This document shows, piece by piece, positions 1 through 6,319 of a stretch of 6,358 nt of DNA (position 1 is its first letter; each line of letters begins with the position of its first letter). Source of the stretch: an uncultured Collinsella sp. (GTDB lineage Bacteria > Actinomycetota > Coriobacteriia > Coriobacteriales > Coriobacteriaceae); NCBI GenBank assembly GCA_902478885.1, contig CABSMS010000103.1, positions 1 to 6,358 on the forward strand, read 5' to 3'. The position numbers were made by a program, and so were the translations under genes. Below the pieces are notes generated by a model. The model worked only from the letters and a program-made list of their open reading frames with translations. It made no database searches and had not been told where the DNA came from.

Positions 1-33
1 TCTCGTGGGCTCGGAGATGTGTATAAGAGACAG
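1..33 (+). other. Nextera transposase adapter (library artefact)
   Basis: This is synthetic, not genomic. Bases 15-33 are the 19-bp Tn5 mosaic end (AGATGTGTATAAGAGACAG), and bases 1-14 match the Read-2 (i7-side) Nextera arm, lacking only its first G. Any reading frame crossing it gives artefact peptides such as MYKRQ. Genomic sequence starts at base 34. Confidence 0.98.
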
Positions 34-309
34 GTACAGGTCCAGGCGCTCGGTCTGTGCGTAGGGGCCAAAGTCGCCGCCCACCTCGGGACCCTCGTCC
101 CAGTCCAGGCCCAGCCAACGCATGGCGCGCAGGATGATCTGCGTGTTCTCGTCGGTGGAACGGGTGGGGTCGGTGTCGTCGATGCGCAGGATGAACGTGC
201 CGCCGTTTGCGCGGGCAAAAGCCCAGTTATAGATAGCGGTGCGGGCGCCGCCGATGTGCAGCTTGCCCGTGGGTGAGGGTGCAAAGCGGACGCGAACGTC
301 TGATGCCAT
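34..309 (-). CDS. gltX: Glutamyl-tRNA synthetase, N-terminal 92 residues (partial, cut by contig end)
   Basis: Class I aminoacyl-tRNA synthetase that charges tRNA(Glu) with glutamate in the cytoplasm. Read on the minus strand from the ATG at 309-307, the frame is open to base 34, where the adapter begins, so about four fifths of the usual ~480-500 residues are missing. Residues 5-24 carry the family signature RFAPSPTGKLHIGGARTA, with the class I HIGH-type motif as HIGG at 18-21. LRIDDTD follows at 41-47 (more often RIEDTD in the family), then GLDWDEGP and YAQTERLDLY at the end of the fragment. APSPTG followed by HIGGARTA favours GluRS over GlnRS (PPEPNG) and over the short GluQ-RS type. An AGGAG ribosome binding site lies 6 bases upstream (minus strand, about 316-320). 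It is divergent from metK across 295 bases. GltX of a discriminating or non-discriminating type cannot be told apart from this fragment. Confidence 0.93.
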
Positions 310-349
310 GGAAATCTCCTCGATTGCAGGATGGATGTCTAACCGCATC

Positions 350-380
350 AGTATAAAGCAACAAAGCGACCTCCGCACAA
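350..380 (-). promoter_or_regulatory. Candidate gltX promoter
   Basis: On the minus strand, TATACT (355-350) matches the -10 consensus at 5 of 6 bases. A weak -35, TTGTGC (380-375), lies 19 bases upstream. Transcription would start near 343, giving a leader of about 35 bases before the gltX ATG. The -10 is convincing in position and sequence; the -35 is poor. Confidence 0.4.
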
Positions 381-389
381 AGGGCACCG

Positions 390-499
390 ACCTACTCATT
401 GGGGATACTCATTGGGGACAGACTTAAATGACCAGTCATTGGGCAACCTGTCGGCACTTAGGAAGGCTGGTCATTTAAGTCTGTCCCCAATGAGTAGGT
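390..499. repeat. REP/REPIN-like inverted-repeat element
   Basis: Two perfect 30-base inverted arms, 406-435 and 467-496, enclose a 31-base centre (436-466). Transcribed in either direction, the element would fold into a long hairpin. The arms contain TTGGGGACAGACTTAAATGA. The right arm also pairs over 16 bases (484-499) with a second left copy at 390-405. It sits between the gltX and metK promoters, in a divergent region where neither gene needs a terminator. GGGGACAGAC-type palindromes are, from memory, a recurrent motif of bacterial REP elements mobilised by Y1 (IS200-like, RAYT) transposases; no transposase is present here. Mobility is inference, while the symmetry is directly visible. 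Confidence 0.8.
393..418. repeat. 13-bp tandem duplication at the left end of the REP-like element
   Basis: TACTCATTGGGGA occurs twice back to back, at 393-405 and 406-418, with no mismatch and no spacer. The right arm has only one copy, so the element is asymmetric: either the outer copy is a slippage duplication or it is the remnant of a neighbouring element. Confidence 0.85.
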
Positions 500-508
500 G
501 CGGAAAGG

Positions 509-537
509 GTGTGAATGTTTGATTTACGCGCTATGAT
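509..537 (+). promoter_or_regulatory. Candidate metK promoter
   Basis: TATGAT (532-537) matches the -10 consensus at 5 of 6 bases. A weak -35, GTGTGA (509-514, 3 of 6 matches), stands 17 bases upstream. The predicted start near 544 gives a leader of about 60 bases, beginning just before the hairpin at 556-582. The -35 lies 12 bases beyond the REP-like arm, so the element stops short of the promoter. Confidence 0.4.
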
Positions 538-555
538 GTGCCCTTGCATAGAGAG

Positions 556-582
556 CCCGGCGGAATGGTAACGGTCGCCGGG
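556..582 (+). other. metK leader hairpin
   Basis: CCCGGCG (556-562) pairs perfectly with CGCCGGG (576-582) around a 13-base loop containing GGTAAC. It sits 11 bases upstream of the metK ribosome binding site, inside the short predicted leader. It does not resemble a SAM-I riboswitch. Metabolite-responsive leaders upstream of metK are known in other lineages (SAM-III, SAM-VI), but I cannot align this sequence to them convincingly. Confidence 0.5.
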
Positions 583-604
583 ACACGTTTTTGAAAGGAC
601 AATC

Positions 605-1885
<1,281 letters not shown>

Positions 1886-1922
1886 GCTAACTCGAAAAGC
1901 TACAGCCAAATAACAACGCACC

Positions 1923-1958
1923 AAAAGAAGTACCGGCCCCAACCGGTACTTCTTTTTT
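1923..1958 (+). terminator. Intrinsic terminator of metK
   Basis: A perfect 14-bp stem (1923-1936 with 1943-1956) closes a CCCCAA loop and runs directly into a T-rich tail (TTCTTTTTT, 1950-1958). It lies 37 bases after the metK stop. The A-run on the left arm would also allow weaker termination in the opposite direction. Confidence 0.93.
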
Positions 1959-1987
1959 ATTTGAAGTCGGTGAAGATGAACCGACCT

Positions 1988-2017
1988 GGGACATGGAATA
2001 GGTCACAGGCCGATAAA
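1988..2017 (+). promoter_or_regulatory. Weak candidate promoter for sdaA
   Basis: GGGACA (1988-1993, 4 of 6 to the -35 consensus) and GATAAA (2012-2017, 4 of 6 to the -10) are 18 bases apart. If used, transcription would begin near 2024, placing the whole inverted-repeat element (2053-2173) in the sdaA 5' leader. No better promoter is visible between the metK terminator and sdaA, but this match could be chance. Confidence 0.2.
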
Positions 2018-2052
2018 TTTCGCAGCACACGCGCCTCTACCATGTATCCTTA

Positions 2053-2173
2053 GTTCCGAGGGCTTTGGTATTTGGTCGATCGCGAGTTCCGCACGAGCCG
2101 GAGGCCACATAATGTGGCCTCCGTGCGAGCAGGACTGTCCGAGCAGGCGACCAAATACCAAAGCCCTCGGAAC
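2053..2173. repeat. 121-base inverted-repeat element with internal palindrome
   Basis: Perfect 26-base inverted arms lie at 2053-2078 and 2148-2173, around a 69-base centre. The centre holds a second near-perfect palindrome, GGAGGCCACAT (2100-2110) with ATGTGGCCTCC (2112-2122). This is extended by CGCAC (2090-2094) pairing with GTGCG (2123-2127) across a one-sided GAGCC bulge. A GAGCAGG heptamer is repeated at 2127-2133 and 2141-2147. As RNA it would form one very long rod. The terminal perfect repeats resemble a MITE- or REPIN-type non-autonomous element, but I see no clear target-site duplication. The alternative is a structured sdaA leader. It has no T-run, so it is not an ordinary terminator. 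Confidence 0.75.
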
Positions 2174-2216
2174 GGCGGGACAGAGTATGCCCCGCCCCTC
2201 GGGACGACGGGATAGA
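2164..2216 (+). repeat. Imperfect direct repeat in the sdaA leader (32-base period)
   Basis: Bases 2164-2184 and 2196-2216 match at 18 of 21 positions, and all three differences are transitions. The first copy overlaps the right arm of the large inverted repeat, so the left arm (CCGAGGG, 2056-2062) could pair with CCCTCGG in either copy. GGCGGG (2174-2179) can also pair with CCCGCC (2191-2196) between the copies. The second copy ends 2 bases before the AGGAG ribosome binding site. Confidence 0.7.
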
Positions 2217-2218
2217 AC

Positions 2219-2223
2219 AGGAG
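2219..2223 (+). promoter_or_regulatory. Ribosome binding site deciding the sdaA start
   Basis: AGGAG lies 5 bases before the ATG at 2229. In-frame ATGs upstream at 2112 and 2187 have no such site, and the 2112 start would translate the palindrome; the 2229 start is therefore preferred. Confidence 0.85.
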
Positions 2224-2228
2224 CGCAT

Positions 2229-3836
2229 ATGGCAGGCAAGCCGCAAACACTAGCTACGACCTCGGCATTCGAGATCTTGGGCCCCGTCATGGTCGGCCCC
2301 AGCTCATCGCACACCGCCGGCGCCCTGCGGTGCGCCCAAGTTGCCGCCAGCCTGCTGGAAGGCCGCATCACCAAAGTTACCTTTGGCCTGTGGAACTCCT
2401 TCGCCCACACCTACCGCGGCCACGGCACCGACCGTGCGCTCGTCGCGGGCATCCTGGGCCTCGACACCGATGACGAGAACATCAAGCAGGCCTTCGACCT
2501 CGCGCGCGAGCAGGGCCTAGAATATCACTTTGACATCAAGGGCGACGACGCCTCCATCCACCCCAATACCGTCGACATCGACATGGTCGACGACACGGGC
2601 GCCACGGCACAGGTCCGCGGCGAGAGCCTGGGCGGCGGCAAGATGCGCATCAGCCGCATTAACGGCGTCGGCGTCGACATCTCGGGCATGTATTCCACGC
2701 TCTTCGTGGCGCACAAGGACGTTCCCGGCGTGCTCGCCGCGCTCACCAACCTGCTCGCCTACGCCCATGTGAACATCGCGTTCTGCCGCACCTACCGCAC
2801 CGAAGTGGGCGGCCAGGCTTACTCCGTCTTTGAGACCGACGGTGCGCCCGACGACACCGTCGTCCCCATGCTCCGCAAGCTCGACAATGTCGATTACGCG
2901 ACCTTTATCGAGCTCCCCGGTTCTGCCTCGTCGCTCTCCCCCGGCGTCTCGGCTAAGGAGATCTTCGACGACGGCGAGCAGCTGCTCGATGCGTGCGAGG
3001 AACTGGGACTCAGCATCGGTGCCGTCATGGCCGTTCGCGAGGCACGTCTGACCGGCGAGGCCCACGCCGTCGCCGCCATGCGCCGCGTGCTCGACGTCAT
3101 GCGCGAGGAGACCACGGCCCCCATCGCCAATCCGCAGCGCTCGCTCGGCGGGCTTATCGGCGGCGAGGCCAAGCTCGTCGAAGCAACCCGCTGCAACGAT
3201 TTGAGTGCAAGCCTGATGGGCACCGTCCAGACCGACGCCGTTGCCCGCGCCATGGCCGTGCTCGAGCGCTCAGCTACCATGGGCGTGATCGTCGCCGCCC
3301 CCACGGCCGGCTCCGCGGGTGTTGTGCCCGGCTGCGTGCTGGCGCTCGCCGATCGCCTGCAGCTCGACGACGAGCAGGTCATGGACGCCCTCTACTGCGC
3401 AGCCGCCATCGGCCTCAACCTCACCACAAGCGCCTGCGTTGCCGGCGCCGAGGGCGGCTGCCAGGCCGAAGTCGGAAGCGCCGCTGCCATGGCAGCCGCC
3501 GCGCTGGTGCAGATGCTCGGCGGCACGCCCGAGCAGGCGCTTGACGCCAGTTCCATCGCGCTGAGTAACCTGCTGGGCCTCGTTTGTGACCCCGTCGGTG
3601 GCCTCGTGGAGGTGCCCTGCCAAAACCGCAACGCCATCGGCGTGGCAGCGGCCTTTAGCTCGGCACAACTCGCCCTCGCAGGCATTAAGAGCCTGGTGCC
3701 GTTTGACCAGATGGCACATGTCATGCTCTCAGTGGGCCACGTGTTGCCGGCCACGCTGCGCGAGACGGCAAAGGGCGGCATCGCGCAGGCTCCGGCCGCA
3801 CTTTCGGCCTGTGCAAAATGCGGTGTGTGCGGATAG
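2229..3836 (+). CDS. sdaA: L-serine ammonia-lyase, iron-sulfur type, fused beta-ACT-alpha
   Basis: Deaminates L-serine to pyruvate and ammonia in the cytoplasm using a [4Fe-4S] cluster rather than pyridoxal phosphate. The protein is 535 residues. Residues 1-155 are the beta domain, with GPVMVGPSSSHTAGAL (PSSSHT at 24-29). About 158-230 is an ACT-type domain (VAHKDVPGVLAALTNLLAY). About 241-535 is the alpha catalytic domain, with TAGSAG, CVAGAEGGCQAEVG and CDPVGGLVEVPCQNRN. Likely cluster ligands are Cys411, Cys453 and Cys464; their 42 and 11 residue spacing matches, as I recall it, the Legionella enzyme. The penultimate Cys534 (tail ACAKCGVCG) matches the family's C-terminal cysteine tail. 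In Bacillus-type systems beta-ACT and alpha are separate polypeptides; here they are one chain. It follows an elaborate leader and has its own terminator. Methionine synthesis or one-carbon neighbours are not evident, so the role is probably serine catabolism. Confidence 0.95.
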   Translation: MAGKPQTLATTSAFEILGPVMVGPSSSHTAGALRCAQVAASLLEGRITKVTFGLWNSFAHTYRGHGTDRALVAGILGLDTDDENIKQAFDLAREQGLEYHFDIKGDDASIHPNTVDIDMVDDTGATAQVRGESLGGGKMRISRINGVGVDISGMYSTLFVAHKDVPGVLAALTNLLAYAHVNIAFCRTYRTEVGGQAYSVFETDGAPDDTVVPMLRKLDNVDYATFIELPGSASSLSPGVSAKEIFDDGEQLLDACEELGLSIGAVMAVREARLTGEAHAVAAMRRVLDVMREETTAPIANPQRSLGGLIGGEAKLVEATRCNDLSASLMGTVQTDAVARAMAVLERSATMGVIVAAPTAGSAGVVPGCVLALADRLQLDDEQVMDALYCAAAIGLNLTTSACVAGAEGGCQAEVGSAAAMAAAALVQMLGGTPEQALDASSIALSNLLGLVCDPVGGLVEVPCQNRNAIGVAAAFSSAQLALAGIKSLVPFDQMAHVMLSVGHVLPATLRETAKGGIAQAPAALSACAKCGVCG

Positions 3837-3854
3837 CGGCAAAGAACGACTCAA

Positions 3855-3881
3855 AGGTGGGACAAATGTCCCACCTCTTTT
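3855..3881 (+). terminator. Probable intrinsic terminator of sdaA
   Basis: AGGTGGGAC (3855-3863) pairs with GTCCCACCT (3868-3876) around an AAAT loop, 18 bases after the sdaA stop. The T-tract is short (CTTTTG), so termination may be incomplete or assisted. Confidence 0.75.
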
Positions 3882-3922
3882 GAATGCCACCGTTTCCGTA
3901 CCACAAACAGCAAGGCAATCGC

Positions 3923-3928
3923 TATAAT
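3923..3928 (+). promoter_or_regulatory. -10 box of the L,D-transpeptidase promoter
   Basis: A perfect TATAAT. Seventeen bases upstream is ACCACA (3900-3905), a 3-of-6 match to the -35. Transcription would start near 3935, after the sdaA terminator, giving a leader of about 50 bases. Confidence 0.6.
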
Positions 3929-3969
3929 GCAAGCCCAGTAAAAACACGATGAGCCGCAAGGCGAAAATC

Positions 3970-3975
3970 GAAGGA
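3970..3975 (+). promoter_or_regulatory. Ribosome binding site deciding the L,D-transpeptidase start
   Basis: GAAGGA ends one base before the ATG at 3977, too close for that codon to be used, and 10 bases before the in-frame ATG at 3986. The later start (MSQNDRTQ) is preferred; it shortens the protein by three residues. Confidence 0.7.
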
Positions 3976-3985
3976 TATGCATACG

Positions 3986-5719
3986 ATGTCGCAAAACGAT
4001 CGAACTCAACTGATTCCCGATCCGCAGCAGCCGAGCAGGCACACCGGCGGCGTTCAGTCACCGCGCCCTATCGCGCCGAGCCACGGTCAGCAGCGTGGTG
4101 CGACAAACGCTTCCCAACGCCCGAACCAACAGCGACAGCAGCGTCAACAACATCAACAGCGCCAAGCAAACGGCAATGCGCCCAAGCAGCCCCCCACGCA
4201 TGCTCGAGGCGATCGCGGCCCCGCGCGCAAACCCGCCGAGAACAATAAGTCAGGCAAAAAGACGACGCTCTTTGTCGTCCTGGGTCTTATCGTCATCGTC
4301 TATATCGTAGGCGTCGTAGCGTTTTCGCAGGTAGCCTACCCCAACACCACCATCGCCGGCGTCGACGTCTCGTTCTCCAACGCCTCGTCTGCCGCCACCA
4401 AGGTCAACTCCGCGTGGAAGCACTATAAGCTCACCGTGACAGGCGATGACTTTAGCTGGACCTATCAGCCCGAATCCGATGAGCCCATCGTCGACGGAGA
4501 GGCTGCCGCAAAAGAGATCATCAGCGACAACGAAGCCCTTGTATGGCCGGTCCGCCTTGTGGAATCCTTAAGCGGCAAAACCAAAACAACCGCTACCTCC
4601 AACGAAGTCGATCTTGATCAAGACGTCGACCTGTCCATGCTCTCCGATACCTTTGACCAAAAGAAGTTTGAGAAGGATCTGGGCGCCGCCATCGACGAGT
4701 TTAACGAGGGGCGTTCGGGCACGTTCGAGGCCAATAGCTCCTATGACGAGCAAGCGGGCAAGTTTACCGTCGAGAAGGCGCGCTCCAACGAAAAACTCAA
4801 CCGCGAGCATGTCATTAAGTATGCCGAGCTCGAGCTTGCCTCGCTGGCTGAGACCGTAGATCTTTCCAAGCTCGGCAACGATGCCTATGAGCCGCTCAAC
4901 GGAACGCTGACCGATGATCAGATTCAGGCCGCATGCGATGCCGCCAACAACTTCCTGGGCGTCAACGTGACCCTCAAGCTTAACGGCGAGGATGCCGGCA
5001 AGGTTGATGGCAGCTCCGTGTTGCAGTGGATCAGCTTTGCCGATCCGGCCAACCCCACGCTCGAAACGACGCAGATCAGCAGCTGGGCAGCCGAGCTCGC
5101 CAACGGCTTTAATACCGTGGGCTCCACTCGCTGGTGGACGCGCCCCGATGGCAAGCAGTGCGCCGTCGAAGGCGGTGACTTTGGTTGGTCCATCGACAGC
5201 AGCTCGCTCGCCAAGCAGGTCGAGGACGCCATTAACAACAAACAGACCGGCGAAATCGAGATCAAGTACTCCCAGAAGGCCGACACCTTTACCGCAAAGG
5301 GAGAGCCCGACTGGAAGGCGTATATCGACGTCGACCTGTCCGAGCAGCACGCGCGCTACTATGACGAGAACGGTAATATCGTTTGGGAGGCCAACTTTAT
5401 TTCCGGTAAACCGGGCGAAGACGCCACCCCCGAGGGCGTGTGGCAGATCAACAGCAACGACGGCGGCAGCACCCTAATCGGAGCCAAGGACCCCGAGACC
5501 GGTAAGCCCAAATACGAAAGCCCGGTGAGCTACTGGATGCCGTTCGAGGGCAATATGATCGGCTTCCACGACGCTACATGGCAAAACGACAAGAGCTTCG
5601 ATAATGCCGAGTCGTACAAGTGGTGCGGCAGCCACGGTTGCATCAACCTGCGCCTGGCAGACGCCAAGGCACTTCACGACTGCATCAAAGTCGGCCTGTG
5701 CGTGGTTGTCCACTCGTAG
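3986..5719 (+). CDS. Membrane-anchored L,D-transpeptidase (YoaR-like plus YkuD domains)
   Basis: A 577-residue cell-wall enzyme. YkuD-family L,D-transpeptidases form 3-3 peptidoglycan cross-links, or attach proteins to the wall, through a catalytic cysteine. Residues 1-94 are a low-complexity, Gln/Pro/Arg-rich cytoplasmic tail (QRPNQQRQQRQQHQQRQ). One transmembrane helix follows at about 95-113 (TLFVVLGLIVIVYIVGVVAF), with lysines on its inner side, a signal-anchor layout. Residues from about 119 (TTIAGVDVS) to about 440 resemble YoaR/PG_binding_4-type domains, probably two copies, as in the enterococcal Ldt(fm) architecture. Residues 446-577 are the YkuD domain: GFHD with His528, then SHGCINLR with His550, Gly551, Cys552 and Asn554. 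All catalytic residues are present and the domain runs to the C-terminus. It has its own TATAAT promoter. Codon use resembles its neighbours. I do not assign a specific gene symbol; the substrate preference is unknown. Confidence 0.93.
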   Translation: MSQNDRTQLIPDPQQPSRHTGGVQSPRPIAPSHGQQRGATNASQRPNQQRQQRQQHQQRQANGNAPKQPPTHARGDRGPARKPAENNKSGKKTTLFVVLGLIVIVYIVGVVAFSQVAYPNTTIAGVDVSFSNASSAATKVNSAWKHYKLTVTGDDFSWTYQPESDEPIVDGEAAAKEIISDNEALVWPVRLVESLSGKTKTTATSNEVDLDQDVDLSMLSDTFDQKKFEKDLGAAIDEFNEGRSGTFEANSSYDEQAGKFTVEKARSNEKLNREHVIKYAELELASLAETVDLSKLGNDAYEPLNGTLTDDQIQAACDAANNFLGVNVTLKLNGEDAGKVDGSSVLQWISFADPANPTLETTQISSWAAELANGFNTVGSTRWWTRPDGKQCAVEGGDFGWSIDSSSLAKQVEDAINNKQTGEIEIKYSQKADTFTAKGEPDWKAYIDVDLSEQHARYYDENGNIVWEANFISGKPGEDATPEGVWQINSNDGGSTLIGAKDPETGKPKYESPVSYWMPFEGNMIGFHDATWQNDKSFDNAESYKWCGSHGCINLRLADAKALHDCIKVGLCVVVHS

Positions 5720-5787
5720 TGCAACGCGCGCATTCCTACAACGTGGAACCGCAGCGACCAATCTAACAGTTCCGAAAGAAACCGTCC

Positions 5788-5817
5788 TATGCGCCCGCCC
5801 CAACCGTTGGGCGCATA
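5788..5817 (+). promoter_or_regulatory. Hairpin between the L,D-transpeptidase and the adaptor gene
   Basis: TATGCGCCC (5788-5796) pairs perfectly with GGGCGCATA (5809-5817) around a 12-base loop that itself contains an alternative palindrome (CCCAAC / GTTGGG, 5799-5811). It could terminate the upstream gene, but no T-run follows directly. Its right arm overlaps the first two bases of the next TATAAT box, so as DNA it could equally be an operator. Confidence 0.55.
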
Positions 5818-5821
5818 TAAT
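5816..5821 (+). promoter_or_regulatory. Candidate -10 box for the adaptor gene
   Basis: A perfect TATAAT lies 30 bases before the ATG at 5852. No recognisable -35 is found at 16-18 bases; that region is the left arm and loop of the hairpin at 5788-5817. If used, expression may depend on an activator or be blocked by a protein bound to the palindrome. Confidence 0.4.
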
Positions 5822-5851
5822 TATCGAGGTTCTTTCTATAAAGGAGACGCT

Positions 5852-6319
5852 ATGCCGAATGTCCCCACGATCACCCCGGGCCCAGATGATACCGAGCGCA
5901 CGCCCGAAGGTGCCACCGAAACGATTCCTCTGATTACAAACGTACATGCCGACAAGCAGAGCGAACGCACGAACGATACGGCCGAGATTTCCGATGAAGA
6001 GGCGTATGCCAAGCTCAAGGCAAAACGTGCCGAACGTCGACGCAAAAAGCTGATTCGACGCGGTATTGCCGCCGGCGTCATAGGTGCCATCGCGCTCATT
6101 GCCATTGTCGCAACCCTGGTTATCAATGCGCAGCCACAGGGCGCTAGCGGGCCTGTGACCGACATGGTGACCGAGGGCACGTTTACCACAACGGTCGAGG
6201 CGAAAGGCCAGCTCAAACCCATTTCGTCCTCAGTGGTCTCCCCTTCTGTCGACGGTACGGTCGATTCGATCAACGTGCAGGCAGGCCAATCCGTCAACGA
6301 GGGCGACGTGCTTATGACC
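5852..6319 (+). CDS. Membrane-fusion / efflux periplasmic-adaptor-type protein, N-terminal 156 residues (partial)
   Basis: Open from the ATG at 5852 (AAGGAG at 5841-5846, spacing 5) to the adapter at 6320; everything after residue 156 is missing. Residues 1-65 are a polar, acidic then strongly basic cytoplasmic tail (KAKRAERRRKKLIRR at 56-70). Residues 71-91 are one transmembrane helix (GIAAGVIGAIALIAIVATLVI). Outside the membrane, residues 106-156 match the start of HlyD/MacA-type adaptors: EGTFTTTVEAKGQLKP, then the biotinyl-lipoyl half-motif VSPSVDGTVDSINVQAGQSV followed by NEGDVLM. In Gram-positives such proteins usually work with a MacB-like ABC transporter, often encoded next; that gene would lie beyond the contig. 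Apparent residues after 156 (LSLIHISEPTRLA) are translated adapter, not protein. Substrate unknown. Confidence 0.85.

Noticed and set aside
19..276. Plus-strand frame starting MYKRQ
   Set aside because: Its start codon is in the adapter and it runs antisense to the well-supported gltX fragment.
390..499. CRISPR repeat or terminator in the gltX-metK gap
   Set aside because: There is a single palindrome without regularly spaced repeats, and the flanking genes diverge, so no transcript ends there.
2053..2173. T-box or other known riboswitch upstream of sdaA
   Set aside because: I see no T-box bulge (GGTGG-type) or terminator/antiterminator pair, and the long perfect inverted arms are unlike known aptamers.
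2112..2228. N-terminal extension of the serine dehydratase from the ATG at 2112
   Set aside because: It would translate half of a palindrome, has no ribosome binding site and no family similarity. AGGAG at 2219-2223 points to 2229.
4568..5350. Long antisense frame across the L,D-transpeptidase (260 residues)
   Set aside because: Same shadow effect; no domain and no credible ribosome binding site or promoter.
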